The notes: generated by a model from the sequence alone, not told the origin. Shown: positions 16,440-25,740, counted from the first letter of the stretch. The stretch: 58,080 nt of DNA from a bacterium (GCA_018780265.1 JADMJV010000103.1:1-58080); one strand, 5' to 3'. Numbers and translations are program-made.

Positions 16440-19400
16440 ATGATTTCGGCTGGCTCACCTCCCGAGAAGTCCCCCGATCGTCTGGTGCCGGGGCAGATTC
16501 TCGACAACAAGTATGCGGTCAAAGAACTCGTGGGCCGAGGGGGGATGGGCACCGTTTACCGGGTTCGCGACTGGGACTGGAACGTAGACCTGGCCGTAAA
16601 AGTGCCCGCCCACCACGTCATTTCGGACTGGGTGGCCAAAGAGCGGTTTGTACTGGAAGCACAAACCTGGATCGAACTGGGTGTTCATCCTAACATCGTA
16701 CAATGCTGGTTTGTGCGAGAGTACGAAGGTCACCCGCTGGTTTTTATGGACTATCTGCCAGCGGGCAGCCTGAAAGAGTGGAAGGCCGACGGTAGGGTCA
16801 AACCGGGCCACTGGGAGCAGATCCTTGACCTCATGATCCAGGCCTGTGCCGGCCTTGGCTACGCCCACGAACTCGGGCTGATCCATCGCGACGTCAAGCC
16901 CGCCAACTTGCTGATGCGGGAAGATGGCCGTCTGTGTGTCACCGACTTTGGCCTGGTCAAAGTCACTCAATTGGAAGAATCCATCAGCCGCCAAAATCCC
17001 GACTGGGAGCGTCTGCTTCGCGAAGTGGAATCACGCGGCCGCGAAGATTCCCTGATCTCCTCTCTCACCCTGACGGGCACCGGCACCCTGCTGGGCACTC
17101 CCGAATACGGCGCTCCCGAGCAGTGGATGGCGGCCGGGAGTGTGGGGGCCACAGCTGACGTTTACGCGCTTGGGGGTGTTCTCTATGAACTATGCACAGG
17201 ACGCAGACCCTTTGACGACGGCGTGAAGCGAGTTTCCACAGCGGTTATGCTGGGGGACCACCTGATGACTCCCGCCCCTGACCCCCGCCAATTCAGGCCG
17301 GACGTGCCCGCTCGCCTGGCCGAACTCAGCCTCCGCTGCCTGGAAAAAGACCCTCTGCAAAGACCGGCTACGATGGCCGAAGTGCGCGCCCAACTAGAAG
17401 ACCTGTATCACCACATCGCCGGTCGCCCCTATCCCAGACCGGCTCCCAAAGCGGGGGCTCAGCGAGCTGACGCCCTCAACAACAAGGCGGTGTCACTGTG
17501 GTATTTGGGCTTCAGCCAGAAGGCCTTTGAAGCGTGGAGGGAAGCGTCCAAACTGGACGGCCTCCACCCGGAAACCGTCTACAATCGCACCATGATTCAG
17601 TGGCGCCAGGGGCAGATCAAGGATGAGGAAGTGATGCGACGGCTGATTCAGGTGAAGTCTGCCTATCCTCATCTAGGACTATACCTGGGTTACTACTACC
17701 TGGACCTGGGCTCTCCCAAGCTGGCCGAGCAGGAGATCCTGGAAGCTCTGGCCTACCCGCTGACGGCCCGTCACGGCTCGGCCTGGCGAGCCCTGGGAGA
17801 CGCTCGCATGTATCTGGAGGATTACGAGCCGGCCGCGCACGCTTACCGACAGGCGCTGCAACGCATTCCCGAGGACCGCGAGGCTCAATCCCGCCTGGAG
17901 ATGGCGCAATTGGGCCAACGCCAGCGACAGCGAATACTCTTCCCCCGCGTCACCCCTCACCAAAAATTTGACCGCAAAGGTCCTATCCAATGCGTGGGCC
18001 TGAGCTCGGATGGCCTGAGTGCGGTGAGCTGGGTTGAAGATACGCTGGAGCTGTGGAACACCCAGGATGGCTCCACCCAATGGGTTTGGCGCGGCGATCG
18101 CGGAGCCGGCAGCCCGGCGCGTCTGTCCATCGAAACCGACTGGGTTCTCTCGCTGGATAGCCCCCGAGGCCGCTGTTGGTCTCGTCACACCGGCCAGCTT
18201 CTGCTGGAACTCGAGGACCGCAAGCGCTTTCTGGCGGTTCTTGGCCAACCCGGCTGGGCCCTGATCGGCGGGGAGACTTTGGAACAGGTGGAACTGCCTG
18301 GTGGCAGTCCGCTCCAGGCCCTCCAAGGCCACATCAGGCCCATTACCTGCGCCGCCCTTGGCAGCGATGGCAAACTGGGCATCAGCGGTAGCGGGGACCG
18401 CACGGCACGCCTGTGGGACCTGGAGCAAGGCTTGTGCCTGCACGTTCTCGAGGGACACACCGACCTGATCGAGACCGTTCTCCTCAGCCCCGACGGGGCA
18501 CTGGCCTTCTCGGGAAGCCGTGATAAAACCGTGCGCATCTGGCAGGTCGCCACGGGAGATTGCCTGTTCGTATTGCCCCACGAGCAGGAAGTACGCCGCA
18601 TGAGACTGAGCAGAGATGGGCGCTATGTGCTGGTGGGTAGCTGGAGTTTGGGGGGCAAGGACCAGTTGGACTGCTGGGAGGTGGCCACCGGGCAGCGCCT
18701 CTATGGCGGACCCGGGGGCCACTGGATATGCGCCTACCAAGGCGGTCCATGGGCCCTGATCGCTTCCCGGGTGGCCCGTCCCGGACCCCTCAGACTGTGG
18801 GACGTACCTACCGGGCGCATCCTGTGCAATTACTCCGACCACCCCGGTGAAGTCACCGCCCTTTCCCTCAGTCGCGACGAACGGTGGGCTCTAAGCGGCT
18901 GCAGCGACGGAGGTCTGCGTCTTTGGGAGGTGGACTGGGGGGCCCGGGCTAGCGAATTTTCCCTGGTGGTCAATCGCACCTCGGACCACAACCAGGTAGA
19001 GTCAACTCAGCAGCGCTTCCTTGACCACCTGAACCGGTCCCACCAATTGTGCCTGGGAGATGACCCGGCAGGGGCTTACCGCTGCCTGACTCTGGCCCGT
19101 TCCTTGCCAGGCTACACCCGCGACCCGGCGGCCTTAGACCTCAATGCGGATCTGTTGCAGAGTCTGAGCCGACGGCGAATCCAGGCCGTCTGGCAGATCC
19201 GGTCCTTTGCATCTCAGGGGCCGGTAGGTACTCTACAACTGTCTACAGATGGACGGCTTGCTGTCTCTTCGTCGGGCCGGGTACTCTATCTATGGGAGTT
19301 GTCCAGCGGCTCCTGCTTGCGAGGATTCACCGGTCACGCCGATGCCGTCACGGCCATCGCTCTCAGCCAGGGTGACCAGTTGGCCGCCTCGGTCAGCCTG

Positions 19401-20198
19401 GACGGGAGTCTGCGTTTGTGGAATTTGAAAAGCGGCGAGTGTCTCCAGGTGTTCAAGTTCAACCAACCCCTGGTAGCCGTATGCATCGACCAACATGGCC
19501 ACATCCTGGCTGCCAGTCGGGAGCACTTTTATCGCTGCCAGTCGGGCGTACCTCAGCCCTTGTTCTCGGGTCCGGCAGGCCCGCTGGACTGTCTGGTCCA
19601 AAGCCGTAACGGTCGATTGGCCCTGACCGCCTCCAACGAGCCCAACTCGTTGACGCTTTGGAAGCTCCCCGCCTGCCAGCCATTTCGGCCCTGGCGCGGC
19701 AGGCAGGGACACCCCGACGCCTTGGGAGACGGCAGCGCCACCTCGCTGGCCCTGTCCGGCGATGGTCGATTCGCCCTGGTCAGTGACGGTCTGGGCTGGC
19801 TGCGCATTTTTGACATTGAGGACGGCACATGCAAAATTCACTGGCAGGCTCACCACCAGCCAATCGACTCCGTTGCCCTGAGCCACGACGGGCGAGTGGC
19901 CATGTCGGCCAGCAAGGACGGCACTGTGGGCTGCTGGGACGTAGTCAGCGGCCAAAACTGGGAGTCCTTGCACAGTCCCGGAGCGGCCGGCACCCTGGCC
20001 GTAAGCCCCGACGCCCGCTTTGTGTTGACGGCTGGGGCCGATCGCATGCTACGCTTGTGGGAACTGGATTGGGAGCTCAATCCGGAGAAACAGGCCAGCT
20101 CGCTGATCGAGGCCTGGAAAAAATCGACCGTCCTGGATAAGTTGGGGACGTTCTTCCGCAAACGCAGCCCGGTTAAGGAAAAACTCGACCCGGTATAG
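16440..20198 (+). CDS. Giant Ser/Thr protein kinase with TPR and WD40 repeats
   Basis: The 1252-residue product combines three regions. The kinase domain (residues ~27-325) shows GRGGMGTVYRVRDWD, LAVKVP, LIHRDVKPANLL (near 147), CVTDFGLVKV (near 167) and EYGAPEQW. An insert of about 35 residues sits between DFG and APE. Residues ~340-490 hold TPR-like helices (ALNNKAVSLWYLGFSQKAFE; ALGDARMYLEDYEPAAHAYR). Residues ~510-1225 form WD40 repeats in two propeller-like blocks (SGDRTARLWDLEQG, SGSRDKTVRIWQ, SASKDGTVGCWDV). No membrane segment is present. Such proteins are thought to be scaffolding kinases; targets are unknown. The end overlaps the convergent SpoIID gene by 26 bases. Confidence 0.9.
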   Translation: MISAGSPPEKSPDRLVPGQILDNKYAVKELVGRGGMGTVYRVRDWDWNVDLAVKVPAHHVISDWVAKERFVLEAQTWIELGVHPNIVQCWFVREYEGHPLVFMDYLPAGSLKEWKADGRVKPGHWEQILDLMIQACAGLGYAHELGLIHRDVKPANLLMREDGRLCVTDFGLVKVTQLEESISRQNPDWERLLREVESRGREDSLISSLTLTGTGTLLGTPEYGAPEQWMAAGSVGATADVYALGGVLYELCTGRRPFDDGVKRVSTAVMLGDHLMTPAPDPRQFRPDVPARLAELSLRCLEKDPLQRPATMAEVRAQLEDLYHHIAGRPYPRPAPKAGAQRADALNNKAVSLWYLGFSQKAFEAWREASKLDGLHPETVYNRTMIQWRQGQIKDEEVMRRLIQVKSAYPHLGLYLGYYYLDLGSPKLAEQEILEALAYPLTARHGSAWRALGDARMYLEDYEPAAHAYRQALQRIPEDREAQSRLEMAQLGQRQRQRILFPRVTPHQKFDRKGPIQCVGLSSDGLSAVSWVEDTLELWNTQDGSTQWVWRGDRGAGSPARLSIETDWVLSLDSPRGRCWSRHTGQLLLELEDRKRFLAVLGQPGWALIGGETLEQVELPGGSPLQALQGHIRPITCAALGSDGKLGISGSGDRTARLWDLEQGLCLHVLEGHTDLIETVLLSPDGALAFSGSRDKTVRIWQVATGDCLFVLPHEQEVRRMRLSRDGRYVLVGSWSLGGKDQLDCWEVATGQRLYGGPGGHWICAYQGGPWALIASRVARPGPLRLWDVPTGRILCNYSDHPGEVTALSLSRDERWALSGCSDGGLRLWEVDWGARASEFSLVVNRTSDHNQVESTQQRFLDHLNRSHQLCLGDDPAGAYRCLTLARSLPGYTRDPAALDLNADLLQSLSRRRIQAVWQIRSFASQGPVGTLQLSTDGRLAVSSSGRVLYLWELSSGSCLRGFTGHADAVTAIALSQGDQLAASVSLDGSLRLWNLKSGECLQVFKFNQPLVAVCIDQHGHILAASREHFYRCQSGVPQPLFSGPAGPLDCLVQSRNGRLALTASNEPNSLTLWKLPACQPFRPWRGRQGHPDALGDGSATSLALSGDGRFALVSDGLGWLRIFDIEDGTCKIHWQAHHQPIDSVALSHDGRVAMSASKDGTVGCWDVVSGQNWESLHSPGAAGTLAVSPDARFVLTAGADRMLRLWELDWELNPEKQASSLIEAWKKSTVLDKLGTFFRKRSPVKEKLDPV

Positions 20199-22173
20199 GG
20201 GGTCCCAAATCCGGCTGTTTCAGCACCGTTCCCGGGTAATAGTGAGCCAGAATCTGGCGGTAAGTCTGGCCTCTTTTGGCACGCCCGGCCGCTCCCTCCT
20301 GACACAAACCGACTCCATGGCCCCAACCGCCGCCGCGGATGCGCAAAACTCGTTGATCCCCCTGACCTTGCACGTCCACATAAAAGAGACTGCTGTTCAG
20401 GCCTCCTGCCCCGATTTTTCCAGCACTGGTGAGCCAGCGCACCTTGTCACCGCCCAGCGTTAAATCCTGAGGAGTGGCCAGCAGACGCAACTCGGCTACA
20501 CGTCCAGAGCGGTCTCGGCGCACCACCTCAATTCCGTTGAGCCTCTCCAGCAAAATGGGGCTGCCCTCAGGCTCGGTTGGGCGTATCAACACAGGCACAG
20601 ACTGCTTCAGTTTCGCCTCTAACTGACTCCAGGGAATGCTCTCTTCCCAACGGAACCGACCCGCCGGTGTGCAAAAGGCCGGATTGCGAGCATCCAGCCA
20701 GGTCCGAAAGGCGGCCTCTTGGGTCAGGTCCGCCTGGGCCGAGCCAGGCAACTGGTCAAAGGTCCCGGCCAGATAGGGCAGGGCGGCGGACTCGGCCCAG
20801 GTATCTTTGACGTCGACACCGTGACCGCCGCAACAGGCATGAAACGTAGTATCGGCAGGCTTGTCCTTAAAATGCAAAAACTCACCTTGCGTATCCAAAA
20901 CCGCCCGAGTCGTGCTGGGATTCTCCTGACTGAGGCCGCGATAGACCTGGCAGTGCACCTCGCTGCAAACATCGTAGTCCTCGCCAGCGTGGCGACCGAG
21001 GTGGCTGATTGCATAGGTTCGGGCCACCACTGCCATAGCCCGCAAAGCCTCGGCCGGAAAGGTAAAGGGCACCTCGCTTGGAATCACGCCGGCCAGATAG
21101 CTGTCGGCAGGCAACTGGTTGATGCCCTCCACGCCCTCGGCCCTCAATTTAAACTGTAATTTGCCGCGATAAGCCGACCAGCGCAAGGTGCCGTTGGGAT
21201 TTTCTTGCCAGCAGTTGAGGTAAGGCGAACCGACCAGCGAAAACTCCTGGCCTAAAGGCAGGCGCTTCTTACCTTGCACCATCCACAGCTGCTCTTGATC
21301 CACCAGCAAGCGCAGCTGTTTGCCCAAGGGTCTCGATTTATCGTCCAACAAGTTCTTGGGCGCCGAAAAAACCAGCGAGCCGTCGCGGGGGATAAGTTTT
21401 CCCAGCCCCACACGCACTCGGGCTTCGCCGGGCTGGGCGGGCAGGGGTGTGAAAGGGGGCTGCGGATTGACCAGCGGGGGGGGGTAGCGGGGCACCCCCA
21501 GGCGTAATTTCGGGTCAAGTCGATTGAGCAGGCCCGCCATCAAGCCCAGCACCTGCTTGCTGTGACTATTCTCCGGCACCAACAGATCCTCGCCCAAATA
21601 GATGGCACCTTCCATTTGCACCACACTGGGCGCGTCGGCCGGCTTGTCCCACTGGGCCAGCACAAAAGCGTCGGGACTGGCTTCCACCAGCATGGCCTGG
21701 TGGCGCGCGAGCGGGATCTGTCCATAGGGTGCAGCCAACTGCAAGGCCTCGGTGTCCCCGGCGGTGCCGTTCCAGCGCACGAACTTGACGCCCAGCTCTG
21801 GTCCCAATGCAAATCCGTTGGGCTCCCAACTGGAATTGTCGGCCTTCTTATAGGAAGTCTGATAGCTGGCCAGCAACTTCCCCCCTCCGGCCAGGTGGCG
21901 GCGAACCGCCTCCAGCGTCGACAGTTCCAGGTTGCGAGCATTGGCCAGAATCAAGACCGGCGTGGTCACTCCTGCGACGATTTGCTTTTCGTCGACCACC
22001 TGCACCTGCAGCCCCATGTGCTCCAGGGCCACCTTGGCCCCTTGCCACTCCCAGCGCGACCTCCAGCCCAACTGGCGAAAGGTGTTCTCACTGCTGAGCA
22101 GGCTGACTTTAGGCCGCTCGGCCCAGACCCCGTAACTCAAGAGCGGCAGCGCCAGCAGCAGCCATTTCTTCAC
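20173..22173 (-). CDS. Secreted SpoIID/LytB-domain protein
   Basis: The 666-residue product has a signal peptide (MKKWLLLALPLLSYGVWA). Residues ~25-210 form a Rossmann-like domain resembling a glutamine-amidotransferase fold (TPVLILANARNLELSTLEAV). The C-terminal ~350 residues are the SpoIID domain: YLAGVIPSEVPFTFPAEALR, AMAVVARTYAISHLG, HACCGGHGVD and GGWGHGVGLCQEGAAGRA. SpoIID is a peptidoglycan lytic transglycosylase in Bacillus, acting on denuded glycan; here the protein would act in the periplasm. It overlaps murQ by four bases and is last in a four-gene envelope operon. Confidence 0.85.
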   Translation of the reverse strand: MKKWLLLALPLLSYGVWAERPKVSLLSSENTFRQLGWRSRWEWQGAKVALEHMGLQVQVVDEKQIVAGVTTPVLILANARNLELSTLEAVRRHLAGGGKLLASYQTSYKKADNSSWEPNGFALGPELGVKFVRWNGTAGDTEALQLAAPYGQIPLARHQAMLVEASPDAFVLAQWDKPADAPSVVQMEGAIYLGEDLLVPENSHSKQVLGLMAGLLNRLDPKLRLGVPRYPPPLVNPQPPFTPLPAQPGEARVRVGLGKLIPRDGSLVFSAPKNLLDDKSRPLGKQLRLLVDQEQLWMVQGKKRLPLGQEFSLVGSPYLNCWQENPNGTLRWSAYRGKLQFKLRAEGVEGINQLPADSYLAGVIPSEVPFTFPAEALRAMAVVARTYAISHLGRHAGEDYDVCSEVHCQVYRGLSQENPSTTRAVLDTQGEFLHFKDKPADTTFHACCGGHGVDVKDTWAESAALPYLAGTFDQLPGSAQADLTQEAAFRTWLDARNPAFCTPAGRFRWEESIPWSQLEAKLKQSVPVLIRPTEPEGSPILLERLNGIEVVRRDRSGRVAELRLLATPQDLTLGGDKVRWLTSAGKIGAGGLNSSLFYVDVQGQGDQRVLRIRGGGWGHGVGLCQEGAAGRAKRGQTYRQILAHYYPGTVLKQPDLGPPIPGRVFP

Positions 22174-22994
22174 AAAGTCTGCCCCACCATCAGGGCCTTA
22201 CGCAGGTCGCCGCCGGCCTCTTCCAGGCGCTTCTCGGCTTCCGCCCACTCCAGTCCGGCGCTTTGGACCAGGATGCGCACGCTGCGGATGCGCAGCTTTT
22301 CGCAAGTAGGCGTAAGATCGGCCATGAGGTTACCCAGGGTCTTTCCCAACCGCACCATGACTCCGGTGCTCAACATGTTGAGAGCCATCTTGGTAGCCGT
22401 TCCGGCCTTGAGTCGGGTCGAACCGGCCAGCACTTCCGGGCCCACCTGTAGCAACAACGGGTGCTGCGCGGCCGACTCCAGCGGGCAGCCGGGATTGCAA
22501 AACATACTGCCGGTCAAGGCGCCCATCCGAGTGGCCTGCTCCAGCGCCCCCAACACAAAGGGAGTGCGTCCCGAGGCGGATATGCCCACCACTACATCCT
22601 GGGCTCCGACCTGGCGATTCACCATCTCTTCGGCCCCCACGTCATGCCGGTCTTCGGCGTGCTCCACGGCTTTGAGAAAAGCGCCCGACCCACCGGCCAG
22701 CACGGCCTGAACCAGTTCGGGCGGGGTGCCAAAGGTGGGCGGGCACTCGGCTGCATCCAGCATACCCAGGCGCCCGCTGGTGCCGGCACCCACGTAAAAA
22801 AGACGACCCCCCTGACCCAAACGGATAGCGCTGGCCTCGACCAGAGCAGCCAGCGCAGGCAAACAGCGCTCGACCGCCGAGACCACAAGCAAGTCCTGGC
22901 GATTCATCAACTGTACAATCTCCAAGGCGCTCATTCTGTCCAGATCGGAGCTTTCCGGGTTGGGCTGCTCGGTTAAAGCTCGATTGAGATCCAC
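22170..22994 (-). CDS. murQ: N-acetylmuramic acid 6-phosphate etherase MurQ
   Basis: MurQ cleaves the lactyl ether of MurNAc-6-phosphate to GlcNAc-6-phosphate and lactate in cell-wall recycling. The SIS domain is clear: GRLFYVGAGTSGRLGMLDA, ECPPTFGTPPELVQ, VGISASGRTPFVLGAL and AGTATKMALNMLSTGVMVRL. I placed the start at GTG 22994, not further upstream, because GGGAGG stands nine bases before it and it follows the previous stop by one base. The result is 274 residues, slightly short of the usual ~298. The sequence ends with a UBA-like helix pair (EAEKRLEEAGGDLRKALM). Confidence 0.92.
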   Translation of the reverse strand: MDLNRALTEQPNPESSDLDRMSALEIVQLMNRQDLLVVSAVERCLPALAALVEASAIRLGQGGRLFYVGAGTSGRLGMLDAAECPPTFGTPPELVQAVLAGGSGAFLKAVEHAEDRHDVGAEEMVNRQVGAQDVVVGISASGRTPFVLGALEQATRMGALTGSMFCNPGCPLESAAQHPLLLQVGPEVLAGSTRLKAGTATKMALNMLSTGVMVRLGKTLGNLMADLTPTCEKLRIRSVRILVQSAGLEWAEAEKRLEEAGGDLRKALMVGQTL

Positions 22995-22995
22995 G

Positions 22996-24573
22996 CTATT
23001 TTTCCTCCCGCCATTCCAGCCAGGCCAGGCCTCCAGGAGGCAAGACCAGATAGTCTTTGCGTCGCCGTTTGTCGGTTTGGCGACCAACGGTGGCCGGTTG
23101 CCCCTGACCATCCAGGCAAGAAACTTTCTCCGGGGGCCACTGATGTACCTCTGGATAGGTCGTACGAGCCTCTTTTTTTGACAGATTATGCAACACCAGC
23201 AGACGGCTGCCATCAGGCTTGGACAAATAGCGACGTTCTACCACAGGCCAGGCCAAAACCGAATCCAAAATGGCCGGCTGGGTCATCAATAGACCGGCAA
23301 ATCGGATGCCAAAGCTGTGAGGTCCAGCCCGCAAGGGACGGGGTCCGTCCACAAAATCCATATCGACATAGGGGTCCGTCGCTCCACCCAGATTGACCTG
23401 AAAAATCTTGTCGCCATCAATGCGCATCAACACGCTGACCAGACCGCCTTCCAGGCGACTCTTGAGAAAGATGAGGTAAAAGAAGTAGTCGTCTTCCCTC
23501 TCAATATCAAAGCGCATCCAAAACATCTGGTCGCGCCCGACCTTGACGATCGTTCCGGCCTCACCATCGGGGTAGGTTACTTCGATCAAGTCAAAGGCCT
23601 TTTGAACGGCCTTGCCGTTCTCGGCCTCCATCACCTGATAACTTACCGGGTCGGCCGCGTCCTGGTAGCCTAGCCAATGCTGCGCGGAGCTGCCTTTGAG
23701 CCTGGCTCGCACCCACTGCTGAGCGGCTGTCTCCTCCTCTGAATTCGACTTGGAACGAAGACAATGATGGGCAGCCAGTCCAGCCAACAGGCCGTAGCCA
23801 TCGCGCTGAGTAACCGACTCCAGCGTCATCAAATTGTCTACTGCCGTGGCCGACCCTAAAATATCAGACTTTCCCGTGGGTCGCGGAACAAAGGCCCAGA
23901 TCCAACGCCCCGAAGTGGCCAGGTGAGCCCAGATGCCCAGTGCCTCCGTCTGAGCTTCCTCCAGCAAACTTTTGTCGCCCAGGTATTGAGAGGCAGAAGC
24001 CAGAGCCTTGACCTGGTAGCTGCGCTCCGGCCGCCATATAGCGCCAGGCGCCTTTCCATCTGCGGTCGGAGCATAGGCGGGACTGTCCAGACGGGCACTA
24101 TCAAAGGAAGTGTGGGCGCCAAAAGGATAGGTGTTGGTATTGGGATGATGCAACTGAGCCAGGCCCTGGGCGAACTGATGAATCTGTTCGCGTCGCTGTG
24201 GATTGGGTTGCACGCGATCCAACTCGATCAGGGCCAGCAAAATCAGAGCCACCTGATCGGCTTCGCCATGCACCCAGGCGGGTTCGCGTTGTCCATGAAC
24301 TTCCTGTAAACGCGGATAATCAGACAGCCAGGTCAGATAAGGAGCCGCCAGTTGTTGGGCCTGAGTGCGCTGCGCCGGCGAGCGCCCCCCGGGCGACTTA
24401 TTGGCAGCTTCGGCCAGGGAGAAGGCCAGAAAGGCGTTGGTATAGCCGGTCTGGTCCGTGATTGCGGGAGCAGCCGAGTCCAACTGAGCGCGCATTTTCC
24501 AGGCAGTCTCCAGGGCAGGTTCGGCGCTGACCATTCCTGTCAGCAACAACCCGATCAACCAGCGACGACTCAT
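22996..24573 (-). CDS. Secreted protein of unknown function, helical barrel plus lectin-like domain
   Basis: The 525-residue product has a signal peptide (MSRRWLIGLLLTGMVSA). Residues ~20-300 are helical and Ala/Leu/Gln-rich with spaced aromatic residues, compatible with an alpha/alpha barrel of the kind found in glycan-acting enzymes. Residues ~320-450 look like a beta-sandwich carbohydrate-binding module (YQVMEAENGKAVQKAFDLIE; FQVNLGGATDPYVDMDFVDG). A final strand region ends LVLPPGGLAWLEWREEK. No catalytic motif is certain. It is in an operon between the LptA-like gene (four-base overlap) and murQ, which suggests envelope or glycan work. Confidence 0.5.
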   Translation of the reverse strand: MSRRWLIGLLLTGMVSAEPALETAWKMRAQLDSAAPAITDQTGYTNAFLAFSLAEAANKSPGGRSPAQRTQAQQLAAPYLTWLSDYPRLQEVHGQREPAWVHGEADQVALILLALIELDRVQPNPQRREQIHQFAQGLAQLHHPNTNTYPFGAHTSFDSARLDSPAYAPTADGKAPGAIWRPERSYQVKALASASQYLGDKSLLEEAQTEALGIWAHLATSGRWIWAFVPRPTGKSDILGSATAVDNLMTLESVTQRDGYGLLAGLAAHHCLRSKSNSEEETAAQQWVRARLKGSSAQHWLGYQDAADPVSYQVMEAENGKAVQKAFDLIEVTYPDGEAGTIVKVGRDQMFWMRFDIEREDDYFFYLIFLKSRLEGGLVSVLMRIDGDKIFQVNLGGATDPYVDMDFVDGPRPLRAGPHSFGIRFAGLLMTQPAILDSVLAWPVVERRYLSKPDGSRLLVLHNLSKKEARTTYPEVHQWPPEKVSCLDGQGQPATVGRQTDKRRRKDYLVLPPGGLAWLEWREEK

Positions 24574-25337
24574 TCGTCCACCCCGGGCAGGTTAGGGGGT
24601 GGCGGAGTGGTGGGAATGGCCAGGGGAAAGGGAGGCTCCATGGGGATGGGGCGGGCCTGACCGGGGCTTTCCGGAGCCGGCGCAGCCTTGTCTTTCTCCT
24701 CCAACAAAGTGCGGGCCGTCACCCCGCCGTCCGCCTCGACCACCCGAGTGGCCAGATTCATGCGAGCACGGTCACTGGTGAGCCAATCGCCATCGCCCTG
24801 TTCCACGCGCACATTGCCTTCCAGATACACCATCTGCTGATCGCGGTAATAAGTCGCTTTGTCGGCAAAAGCCCGGCGATTCGACTGATGAACTTTGACG
24901 CTTCCCGTAGCCACCCCGTAGCCTTTGATCCACTGATACTCCAACTCATTACCGGTCATTACGGTGGGCGAGCCGGCAGTGCTACCAGGGCCTTTTTGGC
25001 TCACCAGTCGCACATCGCCAATGAGTACAGCCCGCTGATCGGGATAGAATACCTTCATCCTCTTGCCTGTGGCTACCGTGCCCTCACCAGTGATCTTCAC
25101 GCCTCCCTGAAACTCACCGATCTTCTTGTCGGTGAAAAACTCAGCGTAGGGGGCGGTCATCACGTAGCGCTCAGACGTCAGCTTGACGTCACCGATCAGG
25201 CGTACTTTCTTGCGCTTCTCGTCGTAGTCCAACTTCTTAGAATACATCTGGATCTCGCGCGGATCTGGGGCTGCCCATACCAAAGGCAGCATCAGTGCCG
25301 CCACCCCTCCCACCAAGGCTATGTGCAAGAGCTTCAT
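24570..25337 (-). CDS. LptA/OstA-like periplasmic protein
   Basis: The 255-residue product begins with a signal peptide (MKLLHIALVGGVAALMLPLVWA). It is built of repeating beta-strands typical of the OstA/LptA jellyroll, e.g. QMYSKKLDYDEKRKKVRLIG, GEGTVATGKRMKVFYPDQRA and GNVRVEQGDGDWLTSDRARM. LptA bridges the periplasm to carry lipopolysaccharide to the outer membrane, so its presence argues for a diderm cell. The Pro-rich tail from residue ~220 is unusual for LptA. GGAGATAG precedes the ATG. It heads an operon with the unknown secreted gene, murQ and SpoIID; a terminator at 25411-25436 separates it from the microprotein upstream. Confidence 0.75.
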   Translation of the reverse strand: MKLLHIALVGGVAALMLPLVWAAPDPREIQMYSKKLDYDEKRKKVRLIGDVKLTSERYVMTAPYAEFFTDKKIGEFQGGVKITGEGTVATGKRMKVFYPDQRAVLIGDVRLVSQKGPGSTAGSPTVMTGNELEYQWIKGYGVATGSVKVHQSNRRAFADKATYYRDQQMVYLEGNVRVEQGDGDWLTSDRARMNLATRVVEADGGVTARTLLEEKDKAAPAPESPGQARPIPMEPPFPLAIPTTPPPPNLPGVDE

Positions 25338-25410
25338 GGCCTATCTCCTTCGCGCGCCCCTGGCTTCCGGCCAGGCTCGAGAATTTCCCCCCCGTCAGGG
25401 CTCTAAATGA

Positions 25411-25436
25411 AAAAAGGCTCACGTTGGAGCCTTTTT
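25411..25436 (-). terminator. Rho-independent terminator after the YqzL-like gene
   Basis: On the minus strand AAAAAGGCTC-CAACGT-GAGCCTTTTT makes a perfect 10-bp stem with a 6-nt loop and a T-run. It lies 21 bases after the microprotein stop codon and 74 bases before the LptA-like start. The A/T arms make it potentially bidirectional. Confidence 0.85.
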
Positions 25437-25457
25437 CCTATTCAATTAAACTTGAAG

Positions 25458-25562
25458 TCAGCTGCCTGAGCGTGAGTCCAGATTCTGTCTGTATAGCAAG
25501 TAAGCTTCTAAGGAACCTGTAGACTGAAATAGTTTCCAGAACATTTCGGTGGTCATCGTCAT
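25458..25562 (-). CDS. YqzL-like microprotein (34 residues)
   Basis: A short frame starts at ATG 25562 with AGGAGG nine bases upstream and encodes MTMTTEMFWKLFQSTGSLEA, then YLLYRQNL and a polar tail. The pattern '.FWK.F..TGs.eaYLLY' matches the tiny YqzL family known from Firmicutes, whose function is unknown. The gene has a near-consensus promoter (25707-25735), a leader of about 138 nt and a terminator straight after it, so it is expressed as a single short transcript. It is too short for most gene callers. Identification rests on that motif and the clean expression signals. Confidence 0.7.
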   Translation of the reverse strand: MTMTTEMFWKLFQSTGSLEAYLLYRQNLDSRSGS

Positions 25563-25700
25563 GGGGTCGTGCCTCCTGTAAGTCTAGACGTGGCGGCTAA
25601 CTCTGCGCTCAGGCGAATGCAGGTTACTGCTACGCGTTTTTGCTTGGAAGAACCTCGAGAAGCCCGTAATTACTGGGTTTTTCGTTTGTGGTCCTGGTCC
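25563..25700 (-). promoter_or_regulatory. Long untranslated leader of the YqzL-like gene, possible RNA element
   Basis: About 138 nt separate the predicted transcription start from the ATG, long for a 34-codon gene. It contains potential pairings such as ACCC...GGGCT near its 5' end and GCAG...CTGC in the middle. I could not match it to a known riboswitch by eye. Confidence 0.4.
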
Positions 25701-25706
25701 GACCGG

Positions 25707-25735
25707 AGTATAGCATAGAGATTTTTTTCTGGCAA
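25707..25735 (-). promoter_or_regulatory. Sigma70-type promoter of the YqzL-like gene
   Basis: On the minus strand TTGCCA (25730-25735) and TATACT (25707-25712) are exactly 17 bases apart, near consensus. An A7 run lies in the spacer. Transcription should start around 25700. Confidence 0.75.
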
Positions 25736-25740
25736 GCACC

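Noticed and set aside
17679..18842. 387-residue minus-strand frame inside the giant kinase
   Set aside because: Lies wholly within TPR/WD40 coding sequence that is recognisable on the plus strand.
21562..22710. 382-residue plus-strand frame over SpoIID and murQ
   Set aside because: Both minus-strand genes are certain; this frame has no motif.
25563..25700. Known riboswitch (c-di-GMP-I, TPP, fluoride or preQ1) in the YqzL leader
   Set aside because: Some short blocks look alike but no full consensus core could be matched by eye.
25480..25700. Plus-strand 6S-like small RNA
   Set aside because: Promoter, ribosome-binding site, short gene and terminator all point to minus-strand transcription.
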